Shown: piece by piece, positions 19,722 to 29,712 of the stretch
How the letters are laid out: each line of letters starts with the position of its first letter
How positions within the stretch are numbered: the first letter of the stretch is position 1
Source of the DNA: Thermosynechococcus sp. CL-1
GTDB lineage: Bacteria; Cyanobacteriota; Cyanobacteriia; Thermosynechococcales; Thermosynechococcaceae
Reading direction: 5' to 3'
Assembly: GCF_008386235.1 (NCBI RefSeq)
Contig: NZ_CP040671.1
Span: 1,800,001 to 1,864,000 of the forward strand
Length of the DNA stretch: 64,000 bases
Notes under the pieces: generated by a model
Told to the model about the DNA's origin: nothing
Databases searched by the model: none
What the model saw: the letters and a program-made list of their open reading frames with translations, nothing else
Position numbers and translations under genes: made by a program

Positions 19722-20738
19722 TTAGATACCATAGTACTCACGATACCAGTGGACAAATTGCTGTACGCCTATCTCAACAGGAGTTGTGGGTTCGTAGCCT
19801 GTGTCTGCCCTAAGTTCGAGCACATCCGCGTAGGTATCGGGGACATCGCCCGGTTGCAGAGGCAGAAGATTTAACTGCGCTTTCTTCCCAAGATAGGTTT
19901 CTAAAAGTTCAATATACCGTAGGAGTTCGACGGGGCGGTGGGCACCAATGTTGTAAACACGCCAAGGTGCGAGACTAGTGGCCGGATCAGGATTTTCGCC
20001 ACTCCATGAAGGGTTGGGTGTGGCAGGTCGATCCAGCACCCGTAGAATCCCCTCGACAATGTCATCAATGTAAGTAAAGTCGCGGCGATGCTTACCATAA
20101 TTAAAGACAGGCAACGGTTCATTATTCAAAATGGCTTTCGTAAACTTAAAGAGTGCCATGTCGGGGCGCCCCCATGGGCCATAGACGGTAAAAAAGCGCA
20201 GTCCAGTAGTGGGCAGGTCATAGAGGTGGCTGTAGGTATGTGCCATCAGTTCATTGGCTTTCTTGGTGGCCGCATAGAGACTCAAGGGGTGATCAACATT
20301 ATCGTGAACAGAAAAGGGTAGTTTTTTATTGGCACCATAGACGCTTGAGGTGCTGGCATAGACGAGATGCTCTACCTGATGGTAGCGACAGGCTTCCAAA
20401 ATGTGGATAAAACCTACAATATTACTGTCAATATAGGCCAAGGGATTCTCAATCGAGTAGCGTACACCCGCTTGCGCTGCTAAGTGGATGACCCGTTGCG
20501 GGGCAAAGTCTGTAAAGAGTTGGTTCAACTCTGCGCGATCTACAAGGTCGATTTTTCTAAATACAAATTGCTCACTTGCCGTGAAGGGGTTGAGGCGTTC
20601 AAGGCGAGCTTTCTTGAGGTTGACATCGTAGTAGTTGTTGAGATTATCGAGACCAATCACGCGATCGCCCCGCTTAAGTAGTTCCAGTGCTACTGCATTG
20701 CCAATAAACCCAGCAACACCCGTCACCAAAATATCCAT
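19722..20738 (-). CDS. UDP-glucuronate 4-epimerase-like NAD-dependent epimerase
   Basis: 338 aa, extended short-chain dehydrogenase/reductase. NAD motif [13 protein letters not shown] at the N-terminus; the active site has [13 protein letters not shown] and the Tyr-Lys pair in [27 protein letters not shown] is characteristic of UDP-glucuronate 4-epimerases, which convert UDP-GlcA to UDP-GalA. It ends 17 bp before the wzc-like gene and sits directly after the UDP-sugar dehydrogenase gene. Together these supply uronic-acid donors. Another UDP-sugar epimerase specificity is possible. Confidence 0.87.
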   Translation of the reverse strand: MDILVTGVAGFIGNAVALELLKRGDRVIGLDNLNNYYDVNLKKARLERLNPFTASEQFVFRKIDLVDRAELNQLFTDFAPQRVIHLAAQAGVRYSIENPLAYIDSNIVGFIHILEACRYHQVEHLVYASTSSVYGANKKLPFSVHDNVDHPLSLYAATKKANELMAHTYSHLYDLPTTGLRFFTVYGPWGRPDMALFKFTKAILNNEPLPVFNYGKHRRDFTYIDDIVEGILRVLDRPATPNPSWSGENPDPATSLAPWRVYNIGAHRPVELLRYIELLETYLGKKAQLNLLPLQPGDVPDTYADVLELRADTGYEPTTPVEIGVQQFVHWYREYYGI

Positions 20739-20765
20739 CTTGATTCCTCAAATGACAAAAAGTAG

Positions 20766-22046
20766 CTAAAGGCGGCCGTCCACATCTTCCTTCGATAATA
20801 CCCACTTCACATCATAAAGAACTCCCGGTGTTTTCAAGAGAGCACGAATGCCAGTACTACCCATTTCATGAAACTGCTGGTGGGCAACAGCAATAATGAT
20901 TCCGTCCCACTGATGAGATAACTCTTCAATAAGGGAAATTCCATATTCTCTCTTGGCCTGTTGGGGATCTACCCAAGGATCGTAAATATCAACCTCTAGG
21001 CCATAACTTTGCAGTTCTTTGATAATGTCAACGACACGTGTGTTGCGTAAATCGGGGCAATTTTCCTTAAAGGTTAGTCCCATAACAAGTACACGAGCAT
21101 TAGGTAAGTCAATTCCCTTTTTGACGAGTAACTTCAGAAATTGCGCTGCTACATAAAAGCCCATGTTATCGTTGATACGGCGACCAGCCAGAATCAGTTC
21201 AGGGTGATAATTGCAAGCTGCTGCTTTGTAAGTTAGATAGTAGGGATCAACGCCAATACAGTGGCCACCGACCAATCCCGGACGAAAGGGCAAGAAATTC
21301 CATTTTGTGCTTGCAGCAGCTAACACTTCTTCTGTATCAATGCCCAATAGGTGAAAAATAATAGATAGCTCATTCACAAAAGCAATATTAATATCTCGTT
21401 GAATATTTTCAATTACTTTTGCCGCTTCGGCCACTCTAATCGAGCTTGCCTTGTGTGTTCCCGCTGGAATAATTGATGCATATAGGCGATCAACTAAATC
21501 AGCAACTTCAGGTGTTGAACCAGAGGTAACTTTTTTAATTGTGGTTAAACGATGGTTATGATCCCCCGGATTTATTCGTTCAGGGCTATAACCAACAAAA
21601 AAATCTTGATTAAATTTTAGTTTGGATTCCTGCTCAAGGATGGGAACACAAACTTCTTCTGTTACACCCGGATAAACAGTAGATTCATAGATAACTATAG
21701 ACTGAGGTGATAAAATCTGACCAACACTCTTGGAAGCTTTTCTTAAAGGTTCAAGATCTGGAACTTTGTAATAATCTATTGGAGTGGGGACAGAAATAAT
21801 AAAAATATTACATTTTCTTAAATCTTCGAGATAGGTTGTGTACATTAGCAAGGAACACGCTTGCAAATCAGTGTCACTGACCTCTCCTGTTCTGTCATAT
21901 CCCTGCTTAAGTTCAGCGATACGTTGGCTATTAACATCATAACCAATAGTATAGTACTTCTTGCCAAATTCAACGGCCAAAGGAAGACCAACATAACCTA
22001 AGCCAATCACAGCAATCTTAAAAGTATCAGAAAAATTAAGCATCAT
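20766..22046 (-). CDS. Nucleotide-sugar dehydrogenase (TviB/WbpA-type)
   Basis: 426 aa from ATG 22046, supported by AAGGTGAG just upstream; the frame stays open further 5' but without a better start. NAD motif [18 protein letters not shown], catalytic cysteine in [16 protein letters not shown], and the C-terminal [15 protein letters not shown] place it in the UDP-glucose/GDP-mannose dehydrogenase superfamily. The [12 protein letters not shown] form is that of TviB/WbpA-like enzymes acting on UDP-GlcNAc or UDP-GalNAc, oxidising C6 to a carboxylate. The product is probably an N-acetylhexosaminuronic acid, a substrate for the AsnB-like amidotransferase in the same locus. Confidence 0.87.
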   Translation of the reverse strand: MMLNFSDTFKIAVIGLGYVGLPLAVEFGKKYYTIGYDVNSQRIAELKQGYDRTGEVSDTDLQACSLLMYTTYLEDLRKCNIFIISVPTPIDYYKVPDLEPLRKASKSVGQILSPQSIVIYESTVYPGVTEEVCVPILEQESKLKFNQDFFVGYSPERINPGDHNHRLTTIKKVTSGSTPEVADLVDRLYASIIPAGTHKASSIRVAEAAKVIENIQRDINIAFVNELSIIFHLLGIDTEEVLAAASTKWNFLPFRPGLVGGHCIGVDPYYLTYKAAACNYHPELILAGRRINDNMGFYVAAQFLKLLVKKGIDLPNARVLVMGLTFKENCPDLRNTRVVDIIKELQSYGLEVDIYDPWVDPQQAKREYGISLIEELSHQWDGIIIAVAHQQFHEMGSTGIRALLKTPGVLYDVKWVLSKEDVDGRL

Positions 22047-22112
22047 GCACTCACCTTCGCTAATTTCGGCATCTTTCACTTTTTTGAAAAGAGTTGCAAT
22101 ATCCTAATAAAA

Positions 22113-23267
22113 CTAACATGAACTGAGCAATTTGAGGTATTGAGCATTAATCTTTTTGACATCAAATAAGTCCAAGGCCATTTGATAGCTATGATACCCC
22201 ATTGAAGGAATCAAACTAGGTTGTTCAATAAATTTCCGCATTGCGGTTATCAGAGCATTCACATCCCGAGGCGGAATAAGGTAACCATTATAGCCGTCAA
22301 TAACCGTTTCACGGCAGCCTGGCACGTCCGTAGTAATCACTGGTCGACCCATAGCCATTGCTTCTTGCGTACTGCGGGGAACACCCTCACGGTAGGAAGG
22401 TAAGACAAACACACTAGTACTGGGTAGATACTCTTTGATATTAACAAAGCCAAACCACTCAACTATACCAAGCTCTGTAAATTCCTTAATTTGTGCTTCA
22501 GATAAGCTCCCCGGATTGCTATCTAGTCCACCAATTAACCAAAATCGAACTTGAGGATACAGAGCTTTTAAGTATTTAGATGCCTCTAAAAACTCTAATA
22601 CTCCTTTTTCAATGAGTAATCTTGCAACTAAAGTAAATGTTAATGGACGAGAAAAAGGCTCGCAATACGACCATTCTTGAAGATTAACGCCTGTCCCTTT
22701 AATGATTAAAGTTTTACAAGGATTTAGGCCACATGCTTGAGTAATTTCATGACAATCATCTTTATTTTGAAAGATAATTTTATCCGCAATAGGTAAGCAT
22801 ATCCTGTATAAAAAAATGAGAATAATCTTCAATTTTTTTGATTTTAATTGATGGTCAGGAGTAAATGCATAACCTAAGCCCGTGAATAATGCAGAGCGGA
22901 ATTTTATACCAACAAATCTCGAGGCTAGTAATCCCCAAATAATTGGCTTCGAGCTAATAGCCAAGAGACTATCAGCATTAATTTTTTTTATTGTTTTAAT
23001 AATAGAGAAGAGAGATTTAATTTCTTGACAAGGATTCGTGCCATTACGAACAAGGTAAAAATGATGACATCTGGCACCTATTTCACTTAGTTTTGAAATT
23101 TCTGCTTCTGTATAATCTGGAGCTAAACAATGAACCTCAGCACCTGTATGAATTAATTCTAAAATCAAATCTCTTCTGAAATTAATTAACATCTGAGCAT
23201 TGTTGCAAAGCAATATCAATGACAACCCATCTAGCTTGGGTATTCTATAGTGATCTTTGATTGCCAT
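22113..23267 (-). CDS. Glycosyltransferase family 4
   Basis: 384 aa from ATG 23267, placed just after the polymerase stop; an upstream frame extension overlaps that gene and is less likely. The GT4 (GT-B fold) pattern is clear: N-terminal LLCNNAQMLINFRRDLI, middle TLVARLLIEKGVLEFLEA, and the C-terminal donor site LPSYREGVPRSTQEAMAMG with the E-x7-E motif. It transfers a sugar to the growing repeat unit at the cytosolic face of the membrane. The sequence is AT-rich, with many isoleucine and lysine codons in A/T, unlike the flanking genome. Confidence 0.88.
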   Translation of the reverse strand: MAIKDHYRIPKLDGLSLILLCNNAQMLINFRRDLILELIHTGAEVHCLAPDYTEAEISKLSEIGARCHHFYLVRNGTNPCQEIKSLFSIIKTIKKINADSLLAISSKPIIWGLLASRFVGIKFRSALFTGLGYAFTPDHQLKSKKLKIILIFLYRICLPIADKIIFQNKDDCHEITQACGLNPCKTLIIKGTGVNLQEWSYCEPFSRPLTFTLVARLLIEKGVLEFLEASKYLKALYPQVRFWLIGGLDSNPGSLSEAQIKEFTELGIVEWFGFVNIKEYLPSTSVFVLPSYREGVPRSTQEAMAMGRPVITTDVPGCRETVIDGYNGYLIPPRDVNALITAMRKFIEQPSLIPSMGYHSYQMALDLFDVKKINAQYLKLLSSC

Positions 23268-23268
23268 C

Positions 23269-24327
23269 TTAAATAAAAGGATACATGCGATAGGGTAACC
23301 ACGCGAAAGCATGATCAGCAAATTGCAGCCATACCCATAATACTAAAAAACTGTAACCAAGTACTAGAAGCATCCATCGATAAAATATTTCTCGGCTTTG
23401 AGTCAGAAAGAGGTAGGGCAGATTTCCTAGAACATAGATCTGAATAGGTATTAGGTACAGCGCAAGGCGATCGGCAGCAGTTGAAGAACCTGTCAGCAAG
23501 AGTGCAAAAGAAAAAATAACTAGCCAAGATAAAGCAAGATAAACTTTTGAAGAAGTTCTAAAGAAATTATGCCCTGTATAGTATTCGATTAAAAAAATAG
23601 TTGCAGGTAAGAGATTCATGGATAGTCGAATTAAAGCACCTGAAGATGACATCCCTGCTCCGATATAGTGAACTAAAAATCTATCGCTGATGTTAGTAAT
23701 TGCAATTGCACCAGATAGAGCTATCAATAATAATGCTAACACAAGTAGAATATTAATTATTTTTCCTGTTTTTAGTACGTCAAATAAAAACATTAATATC
23801 GGCACTAATATCAGAAATATTGCTGTCTTATGAAACAGTAATGCCAAAATAAAAAACAGAATTGAATTTATTTTTTTATTGGATTCTAATGCCATTAACG
23901 CTAGTAGCTCTAAAGCGATCGCTCCTGCTTGGCGAGTATAGCCCATTGCTACAACAGTCGTTAAGTATGGGAAAGCAACTGTTAAACCCAAGTAAGGATT
24001 TTTCAGTTTTTGACAAAAAGCAAATAAACAGCTTGTGTAAATCACTGCAACACATAAGTTTACAAAATAAATTTCCTGATTAAGAGCAGCAGCAATCTTA
24101 TTAATCCAGTGATAGGCAGGGTCACCAAGTAGAGCTTCAAAGCCTACCCATGGCTGATATCTAGAAGCTTCTAGTACATCTATATACTGAAACCAGTCTC
24201 CACCAACTTCAAATCTCAGACCAATAAAAGCGACATAAATACTAAAAAGAAATACCCAATACCACTTCGGCATTTCTATAACCGATGGTGTTAGCGTGAG
24301 TAAGAAAACAAAGAAATAGGGAAACAT
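23269..24327 (-). CDS. EpsG/Wzy-like polysaccharide polymerase
   Basis: 352 aa, almost entirely hydrophobic with about ten membrane segments. The early motif LRFEVGGDWFQYIDVLE matches the EpsG family signature (R-x-x-x-G-x-D-x-x-x-Y), and TRQAGAIALELLALMA with FHKTAIFLILVPIL follows the usual EpsG/Wzy layout. It likely polymerises lipid-linked repeat units on the outer face of the inner membrane. AT-rich. It ends one base before the next gene in the operon. Polymerases are poorly conserved, so linkage specificity cannot be inferred. Confidence 0.75.
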   Translation of the reverse strand: MFPYFFVFLLTLTPSVIEMPKWYWVFLFSIYVAFIGLRFEVGGDWFQYIDVLEASRYQPWVGFEALLGDPAYHWINKIAAALNQEIYFVNLCVAVIYTSCLFAFCQKLKNPYLGLTVAFPYLTTVVAMGYTRQAGAIALELLALMALESNKKINSILFFILALLFHKTAIFLILVPILMFLFDVLKTGKIINILLVLALLLIALSGAIAITNISDRFLVHYIGAGMSSSGALIRLSMNLLPATIFLIEYYTGHNFFRTSSKVYLALSWLVIFSFALLLTGSSTAADRLALYLIPIQIYVLGNLPYLFLTQSREIFYRWMLLVLGYSFLVLWVWLQFADHAFAWLPYRMYPFI

Positions 24328-24344
24328 ATGCTAGGGCTAGATAT

Positions 24345-26303
24345 TCAGAAACAGCGCTCTAACCATGACTGAAACATTAATACTTCCCATAGTTGTCTTG
24401 CCCAGTTGCGTTTTCCTGTTTGATGCTCCCGCCAGTATTGCCAAACAAGGTCAGGGTGTAGGTAGCCCTCCTGCTGAAGACGGGTTGGGTTCAATAAAGT
24501 TGCTCCCCAATCTCGCAGTTCAGAACGCAACCACTGAGCTAGGGGAATACCAAACCCCATTTTAGGGCGTTCAATCAAAGGCGGCGGGACATAGCGATAC
24601 AAAAGTTTACGGAGTACCTGCTTGCCCTGCTGCTGTCTGATTTTCATCTCAAGGGGGAGTGTCCAAGCAAACTCAACAATTCGATGATCTAGAAAAGGAA
24701 TACGGGTCTCAAGACTCACTCCCATGGCGGCGCGATCGACCTTGACAAGGATATCATCGGGAAGACATGTCAAAAGATCAAGTGCCATCATATAGAACTC
24801 AAGGGATAGTTTTGTGAATCCCTCTGGTGGGCAAGTTGCTAATGAGGCGGGTTCATTGGCACCGATGACTAAACGTGAGGGCTGATCGAACTGCGATAAA
24901 AAGGAGAGGTACATTGCCTGACGAGAGTCTATGGTTAAGAGTTTCCTAAGTTTGTCGAGTCTGTCTCCGACCGTTGTGTATCGTAAATGTTTGGGCAAAA
25001 AGCGGTTGACCCCACCCATCACTTGATTCCATTGCGTAGGGGTAAGCAGATTCAGGAAATTTCTTAGGAGCCAACGACCGCTTTCAGGAATGGCTTGGAC
25101 TCGACTCCATATTAGGGGTGTTAAAAAGTAGCGGTTGTATCCCCCAAATAATTCATCACCACCATCTCCAGAAAGAGCAACTGTCACCTCTTGGCGCGCA
25201 ATCATTGACACAAGATGGGTAGGGATTTGAGAGGAATCAGCAAAGGGTTCGTCGTAAAGGTGGGTAAGTTTGGGAATGACATCCCGCGCCTCTTGACCTG
25301 TAAGGTAATATTCAGTGTGATCAGTACCCAAGTGTTGGGCAACTGCTTTAGCATATTGGGCTTCGTTATAGGCATCTTCATAGAAGCCAATGCTAAATGT
25401 TTTAACGGGCTGGGAAGAAAGGCTTTGCATTAAGGCTACAACGGTTGAAGAATCTACTCCCCCCGATAGAAAAGCCCCTAGGGGAACATCTGCCAACAGT
25501 TGCCCTTGCAAACTCTGCCGCAGGAGATACTCTAATTCAGTAGCGGCATCTGCTTCTGTCCCCTGAAAGGTGTGAGTCAGCCCTTTTTCAATAACGGTTT
25601 GCAGTGACCAGTAAGCTTGAGGTGTCCCTTGAATGTTGGGGTTGAGGGCTTCAGCAGACCACTGGAGATAGGTACCTGCTGGTAACTTCCAGATATGTTC
25701 ATAGATGCTGTAGGGAGCCGGAATCCAGCTATAGCGGAAATACAGCGCTAAGGCATCGCGATTAATCAAGTTAGCAAAGGCTGGGTAAGCCCGAATCGCT
25801 TTGAGTTCTGAGGCAAAAACCAAGGCTCCATTGACCCAACCGTAGTAGAGGGGCTTTTCACCTATGCGATCCCTAGCTAGGGTTAATGTACGAGTCTTGC
25901 GATCCCAAAGGGCAAGGGCAAACATGCCAACTAGCTTTTCTAGGGCTGTGGTCACGCCCCAATGGCTAAAAGCCGCCAGTAGCGTCTCGGTATCGGAATG
26001 TCCGCGCCAAGGGGGGGCTGCACCAAGCGCTGTTAACTCCTGACGCAGTTCAAGGTGGTTGTAAATTTCACCATTAAAGACGAGGACATAACGGCCACAC
26101 GCAGAAACCATCGGCTGATGTCCTGCGGGGGAAAGATCAAGAATTGCTAGACGACGGTGGCCTAGGGCGATACCTGCCGCCTCATCTATCCAGACTCCCT
26201 CATCATCAGGGCCGCGATGGGAAAGGGTGCCATTCATCTTGCGGATAGTTGCTGCCCAGTCACCTAAAAAGGCAGCGTTAAGAAAACCAACTAGGCCACA
26301 CAT
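24345..26303 (-). CDS. asnB: Asparagine synthase (glutamine-hydrolysing)-like amidotransferase
   Basis: 652 aa. The N-terminal class II glutaminase domain begins MCGLVGFLN (Cys2 nucleophile), with SHRGPDDEG and FNGEIYNH. The C-terminal synthetase domain has the ATP pyrophosphatase motif LSGGVDSSTVVAL and LSGDGGDELFGGYNRY. Full length. Asparagine synthesis is the family activity, but in glycan loci AsnB-like enzymes often amidate uronic acids or amino-sugar groups. Location between a GT4 and a polymerase, with a uronic-acid dehydrogenase nearby, supports that role by context. GC content is closer to the genome than its neighbours'. Confidence 0.9.
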   Translation of the reverse strand: MCGLVGFLNAAFLGDWAATIRKMNGTLSHRGPDDEGVWIDEAAGIALGHRRLAILDLSPAGHQPMVSACGRYVLVFNGEIYNHLELRQELTALGAAPPWRGHSDTETLLAAFSHWGVTTALEKLVGMFALALWDRKTRTLTLARDRIGEKPLYYGWVNGALVFASELKAIRAYPAFANLINRDALALYFRYSWIPAPYSIYEHIWKLPAGTYLQWSAEALNPNIQGTPQAYWSLQTVIEKGLTHTFQGTEADAATELEYLLRQSLQGQLLADVPLGAFLSGGVDSSTVVALMQSLSSQPVKTFSIGFYEDAYNEAQYAKAVAQHLGTDHTEYYLTGQEARDVIPKLTHLYDEPFADSSQIPTHLVSMIARQEVTVALSGDGGDELFGGYNRYFLTPLIWSRVQAIPESGRWLLRNFLNLLTPTQWNQVMGGVNRFLPKHLRYTTVGDRLDKLRKLLTIDSRQAMYLSFLSQFDQPSRLVIGANEPASLATCPPEGFTKLSLEFYMMALDLLTCLPDDILVKVDRAAMGVSLETRIPFLDHRIVEFAWTLPLEMKIRQQQGKQVLRKLLYRYVPPPLIERPKMGFGIPLAQWLRSELRDWGATLLNPTRLQQEGYLHPDLVWQYWREHQTGKRNWARQLWEVLMFQSWLERCF

Positions 26304-26308
26304 AAGCC

Positions 26309-27406
26309 TTAGAGGACTCCTTGAGCTTTGGCTACTACAGACTCTAGCAGATGCGCCAATTTGGGTGCTGTCACTTGAAGAGCGTAGTGCTGCTCAACTC
26401 GGCGACGGCCTGCAAGACCCATCCTAGTGCGCAAGTCAGCATTTTGAATTAAGGTTTCAAGGGCAGTTGCCCATTCTTCATTTGTAGAAGCTAAAAAGCC
26501 ATGGACACCATGCTGAACAATATCAAGATTGGCTCCGACAGGAGAAGCAACAACAGGTAACCCGCAAGCCATATACTGAATCAATTTGAGGCCACACTTA
26601 CCGCGCTCCCAAGGCTCATCGGGAAGGGGCATAATGCCAATATCGCACTGGGCAATGTCTTGAGCTTCTGTTTCTTCTGACCATGGAACAGAGATAACTT
26701 CAGTTTTTGGCAAGTGAAGATTATGGGTACCGATCGCGATTAACTGAATTTTATAAATTTGAGATAAACGAGTCAGTACTGAAGCAATATGAAGTAAATA
26801 CTTTTGGGTTTTAGGTGTACCAATCCAGACAATTTTGAGGCGAGACAGCTCTGCGTTAATTTTATTTTGAACAAAGGTATATTTAGAAAGATCAACAACA
26901 GTAGGTAAGACCTCAACCCATCTCGCACCTGTATTGCGGGCATACTCAGCAATATAGTTATTGCCAGCAGTCACTAAAGTCGCTGAATTCATGATGGAGG
27001 CAATCTTACTAGAGAGTAAGGATTTGATAATTTTGTTTTTGTGCTGGTCATATTGATGGAAAATGGCATCATCATAATCAACAACAATCGGGACGTTCGG
27101 AATGAAATAATTCTCGATAAAGAAAGGCATATAAGGAAATATTTCCTTTTCAAGAATAACTAAGTTGTAGTGATTAAGTCTCAATAGCTTAATTAAGCGG
27201 TTAAATATACCTTTTAGGGCGTGAATATATTTTCTATAATCTCCAGTATAAAGGTGGTGAAGATATTGCTGATTCAGTAAGGGCAGTATTTCACAATTAA
27301 ACCCTCTTTCTTTTAAGTAATTAATGTATTGAAAGAAACGATAGCGGCTACTAGCACCATCGCGATCGTATCTAGTCAAAAACAAAACATTCATTATTTT
27401 ATTCAT
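26309..27406 (-). CDS. Glycosyltransferase family 4-like
   Basis: 365 aa. The N-terminus NVLFLTRYDRDGASSRYR is the acceptor-side GT-B start; the C-terminal half has KIVWIGTPKTQKYL and the donor-site region PWERGKCGLKLIQYMACGLPVVASPVG with a terminal HGFLAST. It adds one sugar of the repeat unit; specificity unknown. Its start overlaps the previous gene by 8 bp, and an internal ATG four codons in is an alternative start. AT-rich in the first two thirds. Confidence 0.85.
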   Translation of the reverse strand: MNKIMNVLFLTRYDRDGASSRYRFFQYINYLKERGFNCEILPLLNQQYLHHLYTGDYRKYIHALKGIFNRLIKLLRLNHYNLVILEKEIFPYMPFFIENYFIPNVPIVVDYDDAIFHQYDQHKNKIIKSLLSSKIASIMNSATLVTAGNNYIAEYARNTGARWVEVLPTVVDLSKYTFVQNKINAELSRLKIVWIGTPKTQKYLLHIASVLTRLSQIYKIQLIAIGTHNLHLPKTEVISVPWSEETEAQDIAQCDIGIMPLPDEPWERGKCGLKLIQYMACGLPVVASPVGANLDIVQHGVHGFLASTNEEWATALETLIQNADLRTRMGLAGRRRVEQHYALQVTAPKLAHLLESVVAKAQGVL

Positions 27407-28613
27407 TTACTAGTTGTTGATAAATATTTTGATAGTCCTTTACGCCTTCTTCAAGAGAGAAATACTTAATGGCTGCTGCACGACATCGTTGGCTCAAGTG
27501 TTCGTCTTGTAGTAATTCTAAAATCTCTTCAGCGGCTTTACGCATAGCGGATTCATCAAAACTTCTTAAGATAACCCCGACTTTTTCTTGCTCAATGATC
27601 TGAGTCATATCCCCAACTCCATCATTAGTTACACATGGGATGCCACAGGCAAGAAATTCACCCAATCTGGTAGGGGCGCAAGCAAGATTAGAGTAAGCTG
27701 GCTTCCTAAAAAAAATTCCTAAGTTCATTTGCCTGATTATATCTGAAATACCCTGATAGTCAGAGCTAGTAATTTCAATAGATAACAAATTTACTTTACT
27801 TTGATTAATAATTTCACGAACTATTTGATGATCAGTTCGTGTCACAATGATAAATTTAGAGACCAAGTCTTTATCAATAGAGTATAGAAAATAGATAAAT
27901 TTAAGTACGTCAGAGAATAAATACCAATTACTTATAGAGCCAATATAGCCAATTACTAGATTATTCGTTTGCTTATGATTATTTACTGATTCATTTTCAG
28001 GCGAGAAAATATCTAAATCTGTGCAGGTTCTAATGCAGGAAAAATTTAGCTTTTTGTTTTGCAAATATTCAAACTTGCTGATTTCAGAAATGGCTGCTTC
28101 TGTGAGTGATACAGTATGATCTGCATTGAGCAAAAATTGCTTTTCAAACCATTTTGCCAAGTGATAAAGTTGACTATTTACAGGCCAAATACCCCCATCA
28201 ACTCGCTCATCTGCCCAAAAGCCACGCATGTCAAAAATAAATTTAGTGCGTAGTAACTTTTTGAGGACTAAGGCAATTACAGAAGGAACATAGCTGCGAG
28301 CATGGACTATTTTAATCCTTCTTGTAACAGCAATAAATAAAGCTACTGTAATTCCTTGAAACAAGTCATAGGTTGTCGCCAGAGCAGAGGGAGATTTGTG
28401 ATACCTTAATGGAATCCAATGAATTTGATGCGCATCAACTTTCTCCTGAATTTTCTGGCGCTCAAGAACATTCTGCCAATCTCGAGCTTTCTCAAAACTA
28501 ATGAGGTAGATAGTGTAACTATCGCTTAGCTTTTCAAGGTAGCGCAGTACTTGGGATTGGCCAAGTGGCTCTAGCAAACCATCATAGGTAATGTAGAGTA
28601 CATTAGTGCTCAT
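27399..28613 (-). CDS. Glycosyltransferase, GT-B fold (GT4-like)
   Basis: 404 aa. N-terminus VLYITYDGLLEPLGQSQVLRY, the typical start of one GT4 subgroup; middle VIGYIGSISNWYLFSDVL; C-terminal LGEFLACGIPCVTNDGVGD in place of the classical E-x7-E region. Overlaps both neighbours by 8-11 bp, so the three glycosyltransferase genes are probably translated together. Sugar specificity cannot be read from sequence. Confidence 0.82.
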   Translation of the reverse strand: MSTNVLYITYDGLLEPLGQSQVLRYLEKLSDSYTIYLISFEKARDWQNVLERQKIQEKVDAHQIHWIPLRYHKSPSALATTYDLFQGITVALFIAVTRRIKIVHARSYVPSVIALVLKKLLRTKFIFDMRGFWADERVDGGIWPVNSQLYHLAKWFEKQFLLNADHTVSLTEAAISEISKFEYLQNKKLNFSCIRTCTDLDIFSPENESVNNHKQTNNLVIGYIGSISNWYLFSDVLKFIYFLYSIDKDLVSKFIIVTRTDHQIVREIINQSKVNLLSIEITSSDYQGISDIIRQMNLGIFFRKPAYSNLACAPTRLGEFLACGIPCVTNDGVGDMTQIIEQEKVGVILRSFDESAMRKAAEEILELLQDEHLSQRCRAAAIKYFSLEEGVKDYQNIYQQLVNE

Positions 28614-29706
28614 GGGGAAACATTACATTAAGATACTGCTGGGCAATCTTTTCAACAGAGAAGTCAGCCGCTCGTTGCTTTAGGAATTCAGGCTCTGGTG
28701 AACTCATTAGGGCTGCAGTCATGGCTTTGGCTAAGGCATTGACATCGCCGACAGGAACCAGCGTACCATATTTGCCATCAGCTAGAATCTCACGCGGACC
28801 ACTCGGACAATCGGTAGAGATAACAGGTAGCCCACAGTATAGTGCTTCTACGATGACATTACCAAATCCCTCATAGTCAGAGGAGAGAACAAATAGATCA
28901 GCCGTTTTATAAAATACAGCAGGATTGGGATGAAAGCCCGCAAAGATGACGCGATCGCCAATGCCTAGTTGATGTGCTAACACTCTTAGACTCTCTTCCA
29001 GATGACCTTTACCAACTAGCATTAAGCGACTATCTGTAAAGGGTAATTGGGCAAATGCTTTCAAGAGGAGTGCGTGATTTTTTTCTTGTTTTAGATTGCC
29101 TATGCTTAGGACTCTGTATTTTTTAGGAACTCCCCACATCTGATCAACTACATTTAGCTCATCTTTACTAGGCTCAATCAGTAAGCGTCCAGGATTGTTG
29201 ATAACATTAATCTTATTAAGTGGAATTTTTGCAATTTGAGACATATCTTGAGCTACACCCTGTGACACTGCAATACAAGCATCTGCTAAACGGTAGCCAA
29301 TCATTATTGAAAGACGAAGCTGTGAGTTGGTTACTATGCCCTTATCTTTGTACTGATTGGTTAGAGTACAGTGTTCAGAAATCACCACTCTTACATTAGA
29401 CTGAGCTAATTTTTTAGAAAAGGGAGCAATTACTGTTAATGGCCACATAGCGCTTAAGAGAACAGATGGATTTTTAGCTTTTAAGTACTCAACAAGCTTA
29501 AAGACAGATTCAGATATTTTATGTTTATTTAAGGATTGAACTACACATAGAGACTGAGCTTCCTGAAGTAGCTCACCTTGTTTTACAAGAAGTAGGAACT
29601 CAACTTGATAACCTCGTCTTATAAATTCTCTAGCTAGCTGGAGACGGACATTCTCTACTCCACCACATCGTAAATCGGGTAAAAGTATTGATACCTTCTT
29701 AACCAT
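28603..29706 (-). CDS. Glycosyltransferase family 4
   Basis: 367 aa, intact GT4. N-terminus ILLPDLRCGGVENVRLQLA, middle VLSIGNLKQEKNHALLLKAF, donor site SSDYEGFGNVIVEALYCGLP with E-x7-E, and TDCPSGPREIL. It is a clear paralogue of the truncated GT4 at 32220-33017: both share blocks such as IGYRLADACIAVSQGVAQ/IGYRLADQCIAVSQGVAQ and KNHALLLKAFAQL/KNHALLLQAFAQL, with many substitutions elsewhere, so the duplication is old or the copies came from different strains. Confidence 0.9.
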   Translation of the reverse strand: MVKKVSILLPDLRCGGVENVRLQLAREFIRRGYQVEFLLLVKQGELLQEAQSLCVVQSLNKHKISESVFKLVEYLKAKNPSVLLSAMWPLTVIAPFSKKLAQSNVRVVISEHCTLTNQYKDKGIVTNSQLRLSIMIGYRLADACIAVSQGVAQDMSQIAKIPLNKINVINNPGRLLIEPSKDELNVVDQMWGVPKKYRVLSIGNLKQEKNHALLLKAFAQLPFTDSRLMLVGKGHLEESLRVLAHQLGIGDRVIFAGFHPNPAVFYKTADLFVLSSDYEGFGNVIVEALYCGLPVISTDCPSGPREILADGKYGTLVPVGDVNALAKAMTAALMSSPEPEFLKQRAADFSVEKIAQQYLNVMFPHEH

Positions 29707-29712
29707 GTTTAA

